In this document: positions 23,869 through 31,909 of the stretch, piece after piece | Position numbering within the stretch: the first letter of the stretch is position 1 | Layout: the number at the start of each line of letters is the position of its first letter | Assembly (NCBI RefSeq): GCF_002258215.1 | Contig: NZ_NEFY01000007.1 | Span: 1-64,000 of the forward strand | Origin: Marinobacter vinifirmus | Lineage (GTDB): Bacteria; Pseudomonadota; Gammaproteobacteria; Pseudomonadales; Oleiphilaceae | Length of the DNA: 64,000 bases | Direction of reading: 5' to 3' | Program-made: the position numbers and the translations under genes | Notes under the pieces: generated by a model | Database searches by the model: none | Told to the model about the DNA's origin: nothing | Seen by the model: the letters and a program-made list of their open reading frames with translations, nothing else

Positions 23869-25158
23869 ATGCCAAACCAAGACATCCTCGACCTGCAGCC
23901 CACCCACATCCAGGAGCTGCAGAACCGGTACGACCAGGCGCTGACTGAACACGGATACGACAGCCTGCTGATTGCCTCCGGCGCTGCCCCCTACCGGTAC
24001 CGGGATGATCAAACCTACGTGTTTCAGGGCTTCGGGCCGTTTCTGCACTGGACCGGCCTGGCCGGTCAGGAGCACAGCTGGCTGCTGATTCGCCCCGGCC
24101 ACAAACCGGTGCTCTGGCTGTACCAGCCGGTGGATTTCTGGCATGCCAACCCGGCGATGCCTGAAGAACCCTGGCAAGAGGTTGTTGAAGTGCGCAGCCG
24201 GCAGCAGCCCGGCGCTCCGGAGCTGGACAACCCGGGCCGGCTGGCGGTGATCGGGGACCCGCTGGTGCTGGACGGCGTGCCGGGAGAGCATAACCCGGCG
24301 GCACTGGTCGCCGCCGTGGAAGAAACCCGGGTGCGCAAAACACCCTATGAAATCGAATGCCTGGCCCATGCCAACCGGATTGCCCTGGCTGGCCATAATG
24401 CCGCCCGGGATGCCTTCCTGGCCGGCGACAGCGAATTCGGGATCAACCTCGCCTACCAGCAGGCCACCGGCCAGCGTGAAGCCGAAGCGCCTTACCACAG
24501 CATCATCGGCCTGAACGAACACGCGGGCACCCTGCATTACCAGTATTACGACGTTCAGCCGCCGCGCCGGCCCCGCAGCCTTCTGATCGACGCCGGTGTG
24601 CGTTATCGGGGCTATTGCTCTGACATTACCCGCACCACGGCCGGCCCCGGAGAGTCGAGGTTTGCGGCACTGGTACACGGCCTGGAAAAACTGCAGCTGC
24701 GGCTGTGCGAGATGGTGGCTCCCGGCGTGGATTACGTGGATATCCACCGCAAGGCCCATCAGGGCATCGCGGCCTTGCTGTCTGCGTCCGGGCTTGTTTC
24801 CGGGTTGAGTGACGAGGCGATCGTAGAACAGGGCATCAGCCGGGCCTTCTTCCCCCACGGCATCGGGCATTTTTTGGGCATCCAGGTGCACGATGTGGCC
24901 GGTAAGCTGACGCCGCCCCCGGAAGATGCGCCGTTCCTGCGCCTGACCCGCACCCTGGAAGAGGGCATGGTGGTCACCATCGAACCCGGCCTCTATTTTA
25001 TTCCGTCACTGCTGGAGCCTGTGCTGAACGGGCCGCAGGCAAAGTACCTGAACCGGAGCCTGCTTGATGAACTGCAAGGCTGTGGGGGCATTCGTATTGA
25101 GGACAACGTGGCGGTCACGGCCTCCGGCACCCGCAACCTGACCCGGGAGTGGGTGTAG
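23869..25158 (+). CDS. pepQ: Xaa-Pro dipeptidase (prolidase)
   Basis: 429 residues with an N-terminal creatinase-like domain and a C-terminal pita-bread peptidase M24 domain. All five metal ligands are visible: Asp241 (LLIDAGVRY), Asp252 (CSDITRT), His334 (PHGIGHFLG), Glu372 (TIEPGLYF) and Glu411 (IRIEDNV). It hydrolyses dipeptides with C-terminal proline and, in related marine bacteria (Alteromonas, Pseudoalteromonas), also organophosphates. Length matches bacterial PepQ. It starts 16 bases after the LrgB-family gene, so it may share its transcript. Confidence 0.93.
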   Translation: MPNQDILDLQPTHIQELQNRYDQALTEHGYDSLLIASGAAPYRYRDDQTYVFQGFGPFLHWTGLAGQEHSWLLIRPGHKPVLWLYQPVDFWHANPAMPEEPWQEVVEVRSRQQPGAPELDNPGRLAVIGDPLVLDGVPGEHNPAALVAAVEETRVRKTPYEIECLAHANRIALAGHNAARDAFLAGDSEFGINLAYQQATGQREAEAPYHSIIGLNEHAGTLHYQYYDVQPPRRPRSLLIDAGVRYRGYCSDITRTTAGPGESRFAALVHGLEKLQLRLCEMVAPGVDYVDIHRKAHQGIAALLSASGLVSGLSDEAIVEQGISRAFFPHGIGHFLGIQVHDVAGKLTPPPEDAPFLRLTRTLEEGMVVTIEPGLYFIPSLLEPVLNGPQAKYLNRSLLDELQGCGGIRIEDNVAVTASGTRNLTREWV

Positions 25159-25205
25159 TCACTTTCTGCTACAAAATGTTTCGCAAAAGGGTTGCAATGT
25201 CGTTT

Positions 25206-25224
25206 GGTAATGACAATAATTATC
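25206..25224 (+). promoter_or_regulatory. Fur box upstream of bfd
   Basis: GGTAATGACAATAATTATC matches 16 of 19 positions of the classical Fur consensus. It lies 33 bases before the bfd start, so iron-loaded Fur probably represses bfd. This agrees with the known iron-starvation induction of bfd in Pseudomonas and E. coli. Confidence 0.75.
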
Positions 25225-25256
25225 ACTAACTTTAACGCGGTTAGTGAGAGCGCCCT

Positions 25257-25463
25257 ATGTACGTTTGCCTGTGTTTCGGCGTAACAGACAGAGAAATCCG
25301 CCAGGCCGCCGATAACGGAGTGTCGTCCATGCGCCAGCTGGGCAAAGAGCTCGGTGTCGGCCGGCAGTGTGGCCGCTGCGCCTGCATGGCCCGGGAAATC
25401 CTTCGGGAGTCCCGTACTCCGGACTACCTGGCCCTCGCCAATATGCTCGCCCAGCCGGCCTGA
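25257..25463 (+). CDS. bfd: bacterioferritin-associated ferredoxin
   Basis: 68 residues holding the Bfd [2Fe-2S] ligands Cys4, Cys6, Cys38 and Cys41 (YVCLCFG and QCGRCAC). Bfd donates electrons to bacterioferritin haem to reduce and release stored iron. The bfr gene lies 102 bases downstream, as in Pseudomonas aeruginosa. A Fur box sits in its promoter, so it should be induced when iron is scarce. Length is normal. The start ATG begins the conserved MYVCLC sequence and is therefore secure. Confidence 0.95.
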   Translation: MYVCLCFGVTDREIRQAADNGVSSMRQLGKELGVGRQCGRCACMAREILRESRTPDYLALANMLAQPA

Positions 25464-25565
25464 ACCGGCGCCGCTGGGCAGAGTCTTTCCTCTCGGCAAT
25501 TTTTTATCGGCCCCAAACCGTCTATCCTTGTAGCCTGAGACATTCGTTAAACAAGGACTCCGGTT

Positions 25566-26042
25566 ATGAAAGGCGATAAGAAGGTCATCCAGTATCTCAA
25601 CAAGGTTCTTGCCAACGAGCTGACCGCCATCAACCAGTATTTCCTGCATTCCCGCATGTACAAGGACTGGGGCATCAGCAAGCTGGCTGCCAAGGAATAC
25701 GAAGAATCCATCGACGAAATGAAGCATGCCGACATGCTGATCGAACGGATCCTGTTCCTCGAAGGCCTGCCCAACCTGCAGGATCTCAACAAACTGCTGA
25801 TCGGCGAGAATGTGGAAGAAATGATCCAGTGCGACCTGAAACTGGAAGAAATCGCCCACACCGACCTGAAAGAAGCCGTCATCTACTGTGAGCAGGTACA
25901 GGATTTCACCAGTCGTGAGCTGTTCCGCACTATCCTCGACAGCGAAGAAGAGCACATCGACTGGCTCGAAACCCAGCTCGAAATGATCTCCCAGATGGGC
26001 ATCCAGAACTACATCCAGCTGCAATCCTCGGCTGCGGAGTAA
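25566..26042 (+). CDS. bfr: bacterioferritin
   Basis: 158 residues, a four-helix-bundle ferritin. Di-iron ligands are Glu18, Glu51, His54, Glu94, Glu127 and His130, all in register. Met52, which binds the inter-subunit haem, is present (IDEMKHAD), so this is a haem-binding Bfr subunit rather than a haem-free one. It forms 24-subunit shells that oxidise and store iron in the cytoplasm and receives electrons from Bfd for release. The 102-base gap after bfd may hold its own promoter. The ATG follows AAGGACTCCGGTT. Confidence 0.95.
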   Translation: MKGDKKVIQYLNKVLANELTAINQYFLHSRMYKDWGISKLAAKEYEESIDEMKHADMLIERILFLEGLPNLQDLNKLLIGENVEEMIQCDLKLEEIAHTDLKEAVIYCEQVQDFTSRELFRTILDSEEEHIDWLETQLEMISQMGIQNYIQLQSSAAE

Positions 26043-26051
26043 GCATCGACA

Positions 26052-27407
26052 ATGGATCTTTCCTGCTTCAAAGCCTATGACCTCCGGGGCCGGGTTCCAG
26101 ACCAACTGAACCCGCCCCTGGCAGAAAAAATCGGCCGGGCCTATGTGGAAATCACCGGTGCAAAAAAAGTCATCGTCGGCTATGACATCCGCCTGTCCAG
26201 CCCGGAAATCTCCGAGGCGCTCAGCTCCGGCCTGATGGCGGCCGGTGCCGACGTTTACGACATCGGCCTGTGTGGCACCGAACAGGTGTACTTTGCCACC
26301 AGCCACTACGGCATGGACGGCGGCATCATGGTCACCGCCAGCCACAACCCGAAAGACCACAACGGCATGAAAATGGTCGGCCCCCAGTCCCGGCCCATCA
26401 GCTCCGATAACGGCCTGAACGACATCCGGGACCGCGTGCGCGAACCCTTTTTTGATGCGCCGGAGCAGGGCAGGTACGAAACCCTGGAAGTGATGGCCGC
26501 CTACACAGACCACCTATTGGGCTACATCGACGCCAGCTCCCTCAAGCCCATGACCATCGTCTGCAACGCCGGCAACGGCGGCGCTGGTCTGGTGATTGAT
26601 GAACTGGAACAACACCTGCCGTTCGAATTTATCAAAGTGCACCACCAGCCGGACGGACACTTCCCCAACGGCGTACCCAACCCCATCCTGCCGGAAAACC
26701 GCACCGCCACGGCAGATGCCGTCATCGAACAAGGCGCCGCCATGGGTATCGCCTGGGACGGCGACTACGACCGCTGCTTCTTCTTCGACGAAACCGGCCG
26801 CTTCATCGAAGGCTACTACATCGTCGGCCTGCTGGCGGACCAGTTCCTCAGAAAAACCGGCGGCGGAAAAGTCATCCACGACCCCCGCCTCACCTGGAAC
26901 ACCCAGGACCTGGTAGAAGCCGCCGGCGGCGAAGCCATCGAAAGCAAAACCGGCCACGCCTTCATCAAACAAAGAATGCGCGACGAAGACGCCGTCTACG
27001 GTGGCGAAATGAGCGCCCACCACTACTTCCGCGACTTCGCCTACTGCGACAGCGGTATGATCCCCTGGCTGCTCATCGCCGAACGCCTGTGCCAGAGCGG
27101 CCAAACCCTGTCGTCCCTCATCGACGCCAGAATAAAAGCCTACCCGGCCAGCGGCGAAATCAACCGCACCATAGCCGACCCCGCCAAAGTCCTCGCCGCG
27201 ATGGAAGCCCTCTACAGCCCCGGCGCCAAAAACGTCAGCTACGTAGACGGCCTGAGCGTAGAGTTCGACAACTGGCGCTTCAACCTGCGCATGTCCAACA
27301 CCGAACCGGTGGTTCGCCTGAACGTGGAAGCACGGGCGGACAAGGCCCTGATGGAAAAGAAAACGGAAGAACTTCTGGCGGAAATGGAAAGGTTAAACAG
27401 GGCCTGA
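26052..27407 (+). CDS. phosphomannomutase (alpha-D-phosphohexomutase family)
   Basis: 451 residues with the four domains of the family. The phosphoserine is Ser97 in VTASHNPK, the metal loop is DGDYDRC (236-240), the sugar-binding loop is GGEMSAHH (~316), and the phosphate-binding loop is RMSNTEPVVRL near the C-terminus. It interconverts mannose-6-phosphate and mannose-1-phosphate for GDP-mannose and polysaccharide synthesis. The sequence is closer to CpsG/ManB than to AlgC; glucose phosphates could also be substrates. It begins only 9 bases after bfr. Its 3' end is followed by a large inverted-repeat element. Confidence 0.9.
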   Translation: MDLSCFKAYDLRGRVPDQLNPPLAEKIGRAYVEITGAKKVIVGYDIRLSSPEISEALSSGLMAAGADVYDIGLCGTEQVYFATSHYGMDGGIMVTASHNPKDHNGMKMVGPQSRPISSDNGLNDIRDRVREPFFDAPEQGRYETLEVMAAYTDHLLGYIDASSLKPMTIVCNAGNGGAGLVIDELEQHLPFEFIKVHHQPDGHFPNGVPNPILPENRTATADAVIEQGAAMGIAWDGDYDRCFFFDETGRFIEGYYIVGLLADQFLRKTGGGKVIHDPRLTWNTQDLVEAAGGEAIESKTGHAFIKQRMRDEDAVYGGEMSAHHYFRDFAYCDSGMIPWLLIAERLCQSGQTLSSLIDARIKAYPASGEINRTIADPAKVLAAMEALYSPGAKNVSYVDGLSVEFDNWRFNLRMSNTEPVVRLNVEARADKALMEKKTEELLAEMERLNRA

Positions 27408-27413
27408 CTCTAG

Positions 27414-27614
27414 GCCTCTGTCACTTCGGAAGGCACGCGGCCGCAGGAAGGCCTAGTGTATTGTTCGGGGGCTGGGTGAGGGTACCCCTTTATGAAACTG
27501 TGCGGAGCCATGGATGGCGGAGCTCAAGCGTCACAAGGACGTGCCGCAAGGAGCGTGTTTCAGAAAGGGGTACCCTCACCCAGACCTTGCACCCAAGCCT
27601 AGCGTGACAAAGGC
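27414..27614. repeat. ~200-bp nested inverted-repeat element (MITE- or REP-like)
   Basis: The outer arms GCCTCTGTCAC (27,414-27,424) and GTGACAAAGGC (27,604-27,614) are inverted with one mismatch. Inside, 27,472-27,491 and 27,564-27,583 form a perfect 20-bp inverted repeat (CTGGGTGAGGGTACCCCTTT), extended by GAAAC/GTTTC after a two-base interruption. The 58-base centre is unpaired and codes for nothing evident. It lies between the convergent phosphomannomutase and phospholipase genes, where non-autonomous repeats often settle. It may also end both transcripts. Confidence 0.6.
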
Positions 27615-27626
27615 TTTGCACCCCAC

Positions 27627-28730
27627 TCAAAGCCAGTCATTCAACATAATGCCGATACCAAACCGCTCAATCCGCTCATTGTAGTCAATCAAACTCTCCC
27701 CATACCCGTTGTAATACTGGAAAAACCCCTTCAACGTCTCCCCGATAGGAAAGCTGTACCCAAACTCCACCGACGTCCGGTTATCCGACCGCAAATTATT
27801 CAGCAACTTCAGCGAAAACGTCCGATCCTCCGTCAGCTTGTACACCGCGTTATAACTTGCGTGCCCAAGATACCGCTCGATATCCGCATTATCATTCTCG
27901 CTGGAACTCTCCGGCAGCCGGTACCACGGCTCCACCTGGAACAGCCATCGGTCATAGCTGTAGGCGGCGGACGCCTTAATCCGGTTCCAACTCCGGGACC
28001 GGGGGTCCGCCTGGCCGTTGGACTGGTGGTTGAAGCCGATGGTGATCCCGTTCAGGGTACCCGGCCCGATATCCCAGTCCAGCTGGTGCCGGAAAAACAG
28101 CTCGGGCTCGTAATTGGTCTCTCGGAAAGGCGCTGATTCGTCCTGGTTGTACACCTGCCAGAACGACTTCTGGGTATAGCCGAACCAGAACGTGGTGCGC
28201 TTATCAAAGAAGCCGGTCAGCAACGGTACCTTGAAACTGATCTGGTACTTCGCTTCCTCATTCTCCAGGAAGTAGTCGTAGCCAGTGGTGCCCAGCCGCG
28301 GGCTGACCGGGTTCGGGTTGGGGTGGTCTACCCAGGTCAGCGGAAGGATGTAGTTGGGCTTGTGGGTTACCAGGCTACCGGCAAAGGAAAACACCGCCTG
28401 CTCGGCCGCCAGGTAATTATTCACCAGTGACTTCATGACCCCTTCGTCCGGGTCATCCTCCAGGGCGTTGCCGACAATCTCCGCGCGGGTCTCCTTGTCG
28501 GCAGCCAGTTGTTCCGCCTGTGCTTCAGAGGTTTCCAGTGCCTCTTCGCTGGCGTTATCCCGGGCTGTCTGGGGATCATTCCGGGCGTCGTAGCAGGCCA
28601 GCCGCTGCACGCCGTCCCGGATCAGGGCGCAGTTTACGGAGCTGTCGCCGGTATCCTGGGCGAAACTCACCGGGCTTGCCGTCAGCGCAAATACAACGAA
28701 GGTAAGGGGAAAACGGGCGGTCAGGTGCAT
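27627..28730 (-). CDS. pldA: outer-membrane phospholipase A1
   Basis: 367 residues. A signal peptide (MHLTARFPLTFVVFALTA, cleavage near SFAQ) is followed by an acidic helical stretch of ~75 residues and a 12-strand OMPLA barrel. The catalytic signature is GFNHQSNGQ, with the His and Ser of the active site, and RSWNR supplies the Asn. It is a calcium-dependent dimeric enzyme that hydrolyses acyl chains of phospholipids in the outer leaflet, keeping lipid asymmetry. The sequence ends with IGIMLNDWL, typical of a final barrel strand. It is transcribed toward the inverted-repeat element. Confidence 0.92.
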   Translation of the reverse strand: MHLTARFPLTFVVFALTASPVSFAQDTGDSSVNCALIRDGVQRLACYDARNDPQTARDNASEEALETSEAQAEQLAADKETRAEIVGNALEDDPDEGVMKSLVNNYLAAEQAVFSFAGSLVTHKPNYILPLTWVDHPNPNPVSPRLGTTGYDYFLENEEAKYQISFKVPLLTGFFDKRTTFWFGYTQKSFWQVYNQDESAPFRETNYEPELFFRHQLDWDIGPGTLNGITIGFNHQSNGQADPRSRSWNRIKASAAYSYDRWLFQVEPWYRLPESSSENDNADIERYLGHASYNAVYKLTEDRTFSLKLLNNLRSDNRTSVEFGYSFPIGETLKGFFQYYNGYGESLIDYNERIERFGIGIMLNDWL

Positions 28731-28739
28731 GGTGTGTCC

Positions 28740-29081
28740 TTACTGGCTGGCGGTCAGGCTGAGCCAGGTGTTGGCAATGCCATACACCCAGACGCCCAGC
28801 AGGGTTAAGGTCAGAAGCGCAAAAATAATCCGGTGCCGGGTGCGGCGGTCATCGCTGACCGAGGCTACCCAGCGCAGGTACATCAGGCCGATAAAGCTGA
28901 GAAAAACACCCAGGCTGGCCACCGCAGGAACCAGCAGCCAGGCCGGATGCACCGGGTTGCCGGCGCTGGACAGGTTGCTGAACCAGCCCATGGACACCAA
29001 CAGGACAGCCAGGCTGGAGAATTCCAGGATCAGCAGGGATTTGCGTCGTTTATCCGGGCGTGGGGCGGGCGTCTGTGGCAT
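28740..29081 (-). CDS. small inner-membrane protein, function unknown (113 aa)
   Basis: I do not recognise the family. After a basic, proline-rich N-terminus (MPQTPAPRPDKRRK) there are three hydrophobic segments: LLILEFSSLAVLLVSMGWF, AWLLVPAVASLGVFLSFIGL and IIFALLTLTLLGVWVYGIA. A basic loop (DDRRTRHR) lies between the second and third, so the N-terminus is probably cytoplasmic. It is 9 bases upstream of pldA and probably co-transcribed with it. The region before it (29,082-29,281) is non-coding and carries the divergent cytochrome promoter. Confidence 0.65.
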   Translation of the reverse strand: MPQTPAPRPDKRRKSLLILEFSSLAVLLVSMGWFSNLSSAGNPVHPAWLLVPAVASLGVFLSFIGLMYLRWVASVSDDRRTRHRIIFALLTLTLLGVWVYGIANTWLSLTASQ

Positions 29082-29233
29082 GGTCGGGCTCTAGGTACCT
29101 GGTGGAGGAATGTCGGATGGCTATGGTAACCGGAAACGGTAACAGTTCAGATACACCCTACGAAACTGTCACTAAAATGGTTGAAATCAATTTCTGATTC
29201 TGCCAATTGGTTTTTTTGCCGGGGCACAGTCGC

Positions 29234-29239
29234 TATAAT
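29234..29239 (+). promoter_or_regulatory. TATAAT -10 element of the cytochrome c5 gene
   Basis: A perfect TATAAT hexamer lies 48 bases before the start codon in a non-coding gap. The -35 region is only a T-rich stretch, so activation or an UP-like element may contribute. Confidence 0.5.
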
Positions 29240-29281
29240 GCGGCGACCGAAAGATTATAACGCTCAAATGCGAGGTGCATT

Positions 29282-29704
29282 GTGAAGATGAAGAGAGTCC
29301 TGGCTGTAGTTCTGCTTGGTTTTGGCCTGGCCGCCGGCGCCGCAGTAGCAAGTGTTGAAGACGAAATCCGCGACCGCATCAAGCCCGTTGGTGAAGTGTG
29401 CCTGCAAGGTGAAGAGTGTGGTGAGGCGGTTGCCGCCCCTGCCCAGGCTGCCAGCTCAGGCCCGCGTTCCGGCAGCGACGTTTATAACTCCGCCTGTACT
29501 GCTTGTCACGCTACCGGTGCTGCCGGTGCGCCGATTGTGGGCAATGCCGACCAGTGGGCGCCCCGCATCGAGCAGGGCCTGGAAACCCTGATCAGCCATG
29601 CCATCAACGGCTTTAACGCCATGCCGCCGAAAGGTGCCTGTGCCAGCTGTTCTGATGAAGAAATTGTTGCCGCCGTTGAACACATGGTGGAATCAAGTCA
29701 GTAA
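29282..29704 (+). CDS. periplasmic cytochrome c5
   Basis: 140 residues. A signal peptide (KRVLAVVLLGFGLAAGAAVA) precedes a class I cytochrome. CTACHATG binds haem c covalently. FNAMPPKGACASC holds the axial Met and the extra cysteine pair typical of cytochrome c5. It is a periplasmic electron carrier in respiration. The start is either the GTG at 29282, with GAGGTG 4 bases upstream, or the ATG at 29288; GTG is used here. A bidirectional terminator separates it from the convergent rep gene. Confidence 0.9.
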   Translation: MKMKRVLAVVLLGFGLAAGAAVASVEDEIRDRIKPVGEVCLQGEECGEAVAAPAQAASSGPRSGSDVYNSACTACHATGAAGAPIVGNADQWAPRIEQGLETLISHAINGFNAMPPKGACASCSDEEIVAAVEHMVESSQ

Positions 29705-29720
29705 TCCCTGGCTTGTGACA

Positions 29721-29746
29721 CAAAACCCCGCTCGTGCGGGGTTTTG
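29721..29746. terminator. bidirectional Rho-independent terminator between cytochrome c5 and rep
   Basis: CAAAACCCCGC and GCGGGGTTTTG form a perfect 11-bp stem with a TCGT loop. A/T tracts lie on both sides, so it can end both convergent transcripts. Confidence 0.9.
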
Positions 29747-29751
29747 TCGTT

Positions 29752-31770
29752 TTACAGGCCCAGGTCGCCAATCAGGGCGCTGAGAGTGGCCTTGCCCTTT
29801 TTCTGGTTGGCCTGCTGGTCTGATTCGCCCAGCCCCTCCCATTTCACATCGTCTTCCGGCAGTTCATCCAGGAACCGGCTGGGAATGGTCTCCAGTTTTT
29901 CCCCGTATTGCTTGCGTGAGGCAGCATAGGTCAGCGCCAGGGTTTCCCGGGCCCGGGTGATGCCCACATACATCAGGCGCCGTTCTTCCTCCACATTGCC
30001 TTCCTCGATGCTGCTCCGGTGCGGCAGGATCTCTTCCTCCAGGCCCATAATGAACACATGGGGGAACTCCAGCCCCTTGGAGGCGTGCAGGGTCAGCAGC
30101 TGAACCTTGTCGCTGTCATCTTCCTCTTCACGCTGCTCCATCATGTCCCGCAGTACCAGCTTGGCGATGGCATCCTCGATGCCGATCTCGTCGGCCGTGC
30201 CCTTGCCGTCGTCCAGCATGCGCTGGATCGACTCCACCAGGTACCAGATGTTCTCCATCCGCCGTTCGGCCTGCTTCGGACTGCCGGAATGCTGGTGCAG
30301 CCACTCCTCGTATTCGATGTCGGTGAACAGCTGCTTGATCACCGGAATCGGGTTCTCCGAAAACAGCCGCTCGCAGGTCTTGTCTACCCAGTGGGCGAAC
30401 CGGCGCAGCCGGTCCAGGCCTTTTTCGGTGACATGGGTTTCCGCACCCATATCCCCCAGCGCCTTGAACAGGCTGACGTTGCGGGAGCGGGCATAGTGGC
30501 TGAGTTGCTCCAGGGTGCGCGGGCCGATTTCCCGGCGCGGCACGTTCACCACCCGCAGGAAGGCGGCATCGTCGTCCGGGTTGATCATCAGCCGCAGGTA
30601 CGACATCGCATCCTTGATCTCGTTCTTGGAGAAGAACGACTGGCCGCCGGAGATGCGGTAGGGAATCTGGTAGGCCTGCAGCTTCATCTCCAGCAGTCGG
30701 GCCTGGTGATTGCCCCGGTAAAGAACGGCGAAATCCTTGAAATCCAGGCCGTTCTTCAGCTTCTGGTCGAGAATTTCGGTGGCCACCCGCTCGGTCTCGG
30801 CGTCTTCGTTGCGGCAACGTATGATGCGGATTTCGTCACCCACGGTGTGGTCGCTCCACAGGGCTTTCTCGAACACGTGGGGGTTGTTGGCAATCACCGT
30901 GTTGGCGCAGCGCAGGATTCGGCTGGTGGAACGGTAGTTCTGTTCCAGCTTGACGATTTTCAGGCTCGGGAAGTCTTCCTTCAGCTGGGCCAGGTTTTCC
31001 GGCCGGGCGCCGCGCCAGGCGTAGATGGACTGGTCATCATCGCCCACCACGGTGAAGGCCGCGCGCTCGGCCACCAGCTGTTTCACCAGCTCGTACTGGC
31101 ACACGTTGGTGTCCTGGTACTCATCCACCAGCATGTAGCGGATTTTCCGGCGCCACTTGGCCAGCACCTCCGGGTTGTCCCGGAACAGCTGCACCGGCAG
31201 CAGGATCAGGTCGTCAAAATCTACCGCGTTGTAGGCTTTCAGGTATTCGTTGTAGTGCCTGTAAACGATGGCAATGCGCTGCTCACGCTCGTCTGCCGCC
31301 TTGCTGTAGGCCTCGGAGGGGCTGCGCATGGCATTCTTCCAGGACGAGATGGTCATCTGCACATCGTTCAGCTCGTCACCGGCCTCGGCGCTGGCTTCGC
31401 GCAGCATCAGGTCTTGCAGCAGGGCCTTGGCATCTTCGGCATCGAAGATGGAGAAGCCGGGGTGATAACCCAGGTGGGCATGCTCCTCCCGGATCATGTT
31501 CAGGCCCAGGTTGTGGAAGGTGGAGACAATCAGCCCCCGGGTCTTGCCCCGGTCAACAATGCGCCCGACCCGCTCTTTCATCTCCCGGGCGGCCTTGTTG
31601 GTAAAGGTGACGGCGGCAATGTGCCGGCCCGGGATGCCCAGTTCTTCAATCAGGTAGGCGATCTTGCGGGTGATCACGCTGGTCTTGCCACTGCCGGCGC
31701 CCGCCAGCACCAGCAGGGGGCCGTCGGCGTAGCGAACCGCTTCGCGCTGTCTGGGGTTGAGCTTGTTCAC
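29752..31770 (-). CDS. rep: ATP-dependent DNA helicase Rep
   Basis: 672 residues, a UvrD/Rep superfamily 1 helicase of usual length. LAGAGSGKTSVIT is Walker A, VTFTNKAAREMK is motif Ia, VDEYQDTN is motif II, VGDDDQSIYAWRGA is motif III, and LMYVGITRARE is motif VI. The start MNKLNPRQREAVRY fits the family. Rep is a 3'-5' helicase that clears proteins ahead of replication forks and restarts stalled forks. It is divergent from tex, with 139 bases between the two starts. Confidence 0.95.
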   Translation of the reverse strand: MNKLNPRQREAVRYADGPLLVLAGAGSGKTSVITRKIAYLIEELGIPGRHIAAVTFTNKAAREMKERVGRIVDRGKTRGLIVSTFHNLGLNMIREEHAHLGYHPGFSIFDAEDAKALLQDLMLREASAEAGDELNDVQMTISSWKNAMRSPSEAYSKAADEREQRIAIVYRHYNEYLKAYNAVDFDDLILLPVQLFRDNPEVLAKWRRKIRYMLVDEYQDTNVCQYELVKQLVAERAAFTVVGDDDQSIYAWRGARPENLAQLKEDFPSLKIVKLEQNYRSTSRILRCANTVIANNPHVFEKALWSDHTVGDEIRIIRCRNEDAETERVATEILDQKLKNGLDFKDFAVLYRGNHQARLLEMKLQAYQIPYRISGGQSFFSKNEIKDAMSYLRLMINPDDDAAFLRVVNVPRREIGPRTLEQLSHYARSRNVSLFKALGDMGAETHVTEKGLDRLRRFAHWVDKTCERLFSENPIPVIKQLFTDIEYEEWLHQHSGSPKQAERRMENIWYLVESIQRMLDDGKGTADEIGIEDAIAKLVLRDMMEQREEEDDSDKVQLLTLHASKGLEFPHVFIMGLEEEILPHRSSIEEGNVEEERRLMYVGITRARETLALTYAASRKQYGEKLETIPSRFLDELPEDDVKWEGLGESDQQANQKKGKATLSALIGDLGL

Positions 31771-31909
31771 GATAAAGACGCCAGAGAATAAACCGGGGTG
31801 AGTGTTGCGTCCGGCTATTCTACACCACCACGCAGCATCCAGCTTGCCTGCAACACCAAGCCGCTGTACCTTTGCCCATTAATTTTGTAAGCAAGATAAC
31901 AGAGGTCGC

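Noticed and set aside
24993..26513. 506-codon minus-strand open frame across pepQ, bfd, bfr and the phosphomannomutase
   Set aside because: It spans several secure plus-strand genes and has no family motif.
27472..27583. Simple Rho-independent terminator at the phosphomannomutase 3' end
   Set aside because: The loop between the arms is too long and no T-run follows. A repeat element explains it better.
30019..31791. 590-codon open frame opposite rep
   Set aside because: It is the antisense shadow of a well-supported helicase gene; its protein has biased composition (G, V, Q, L, H) and no motifs.
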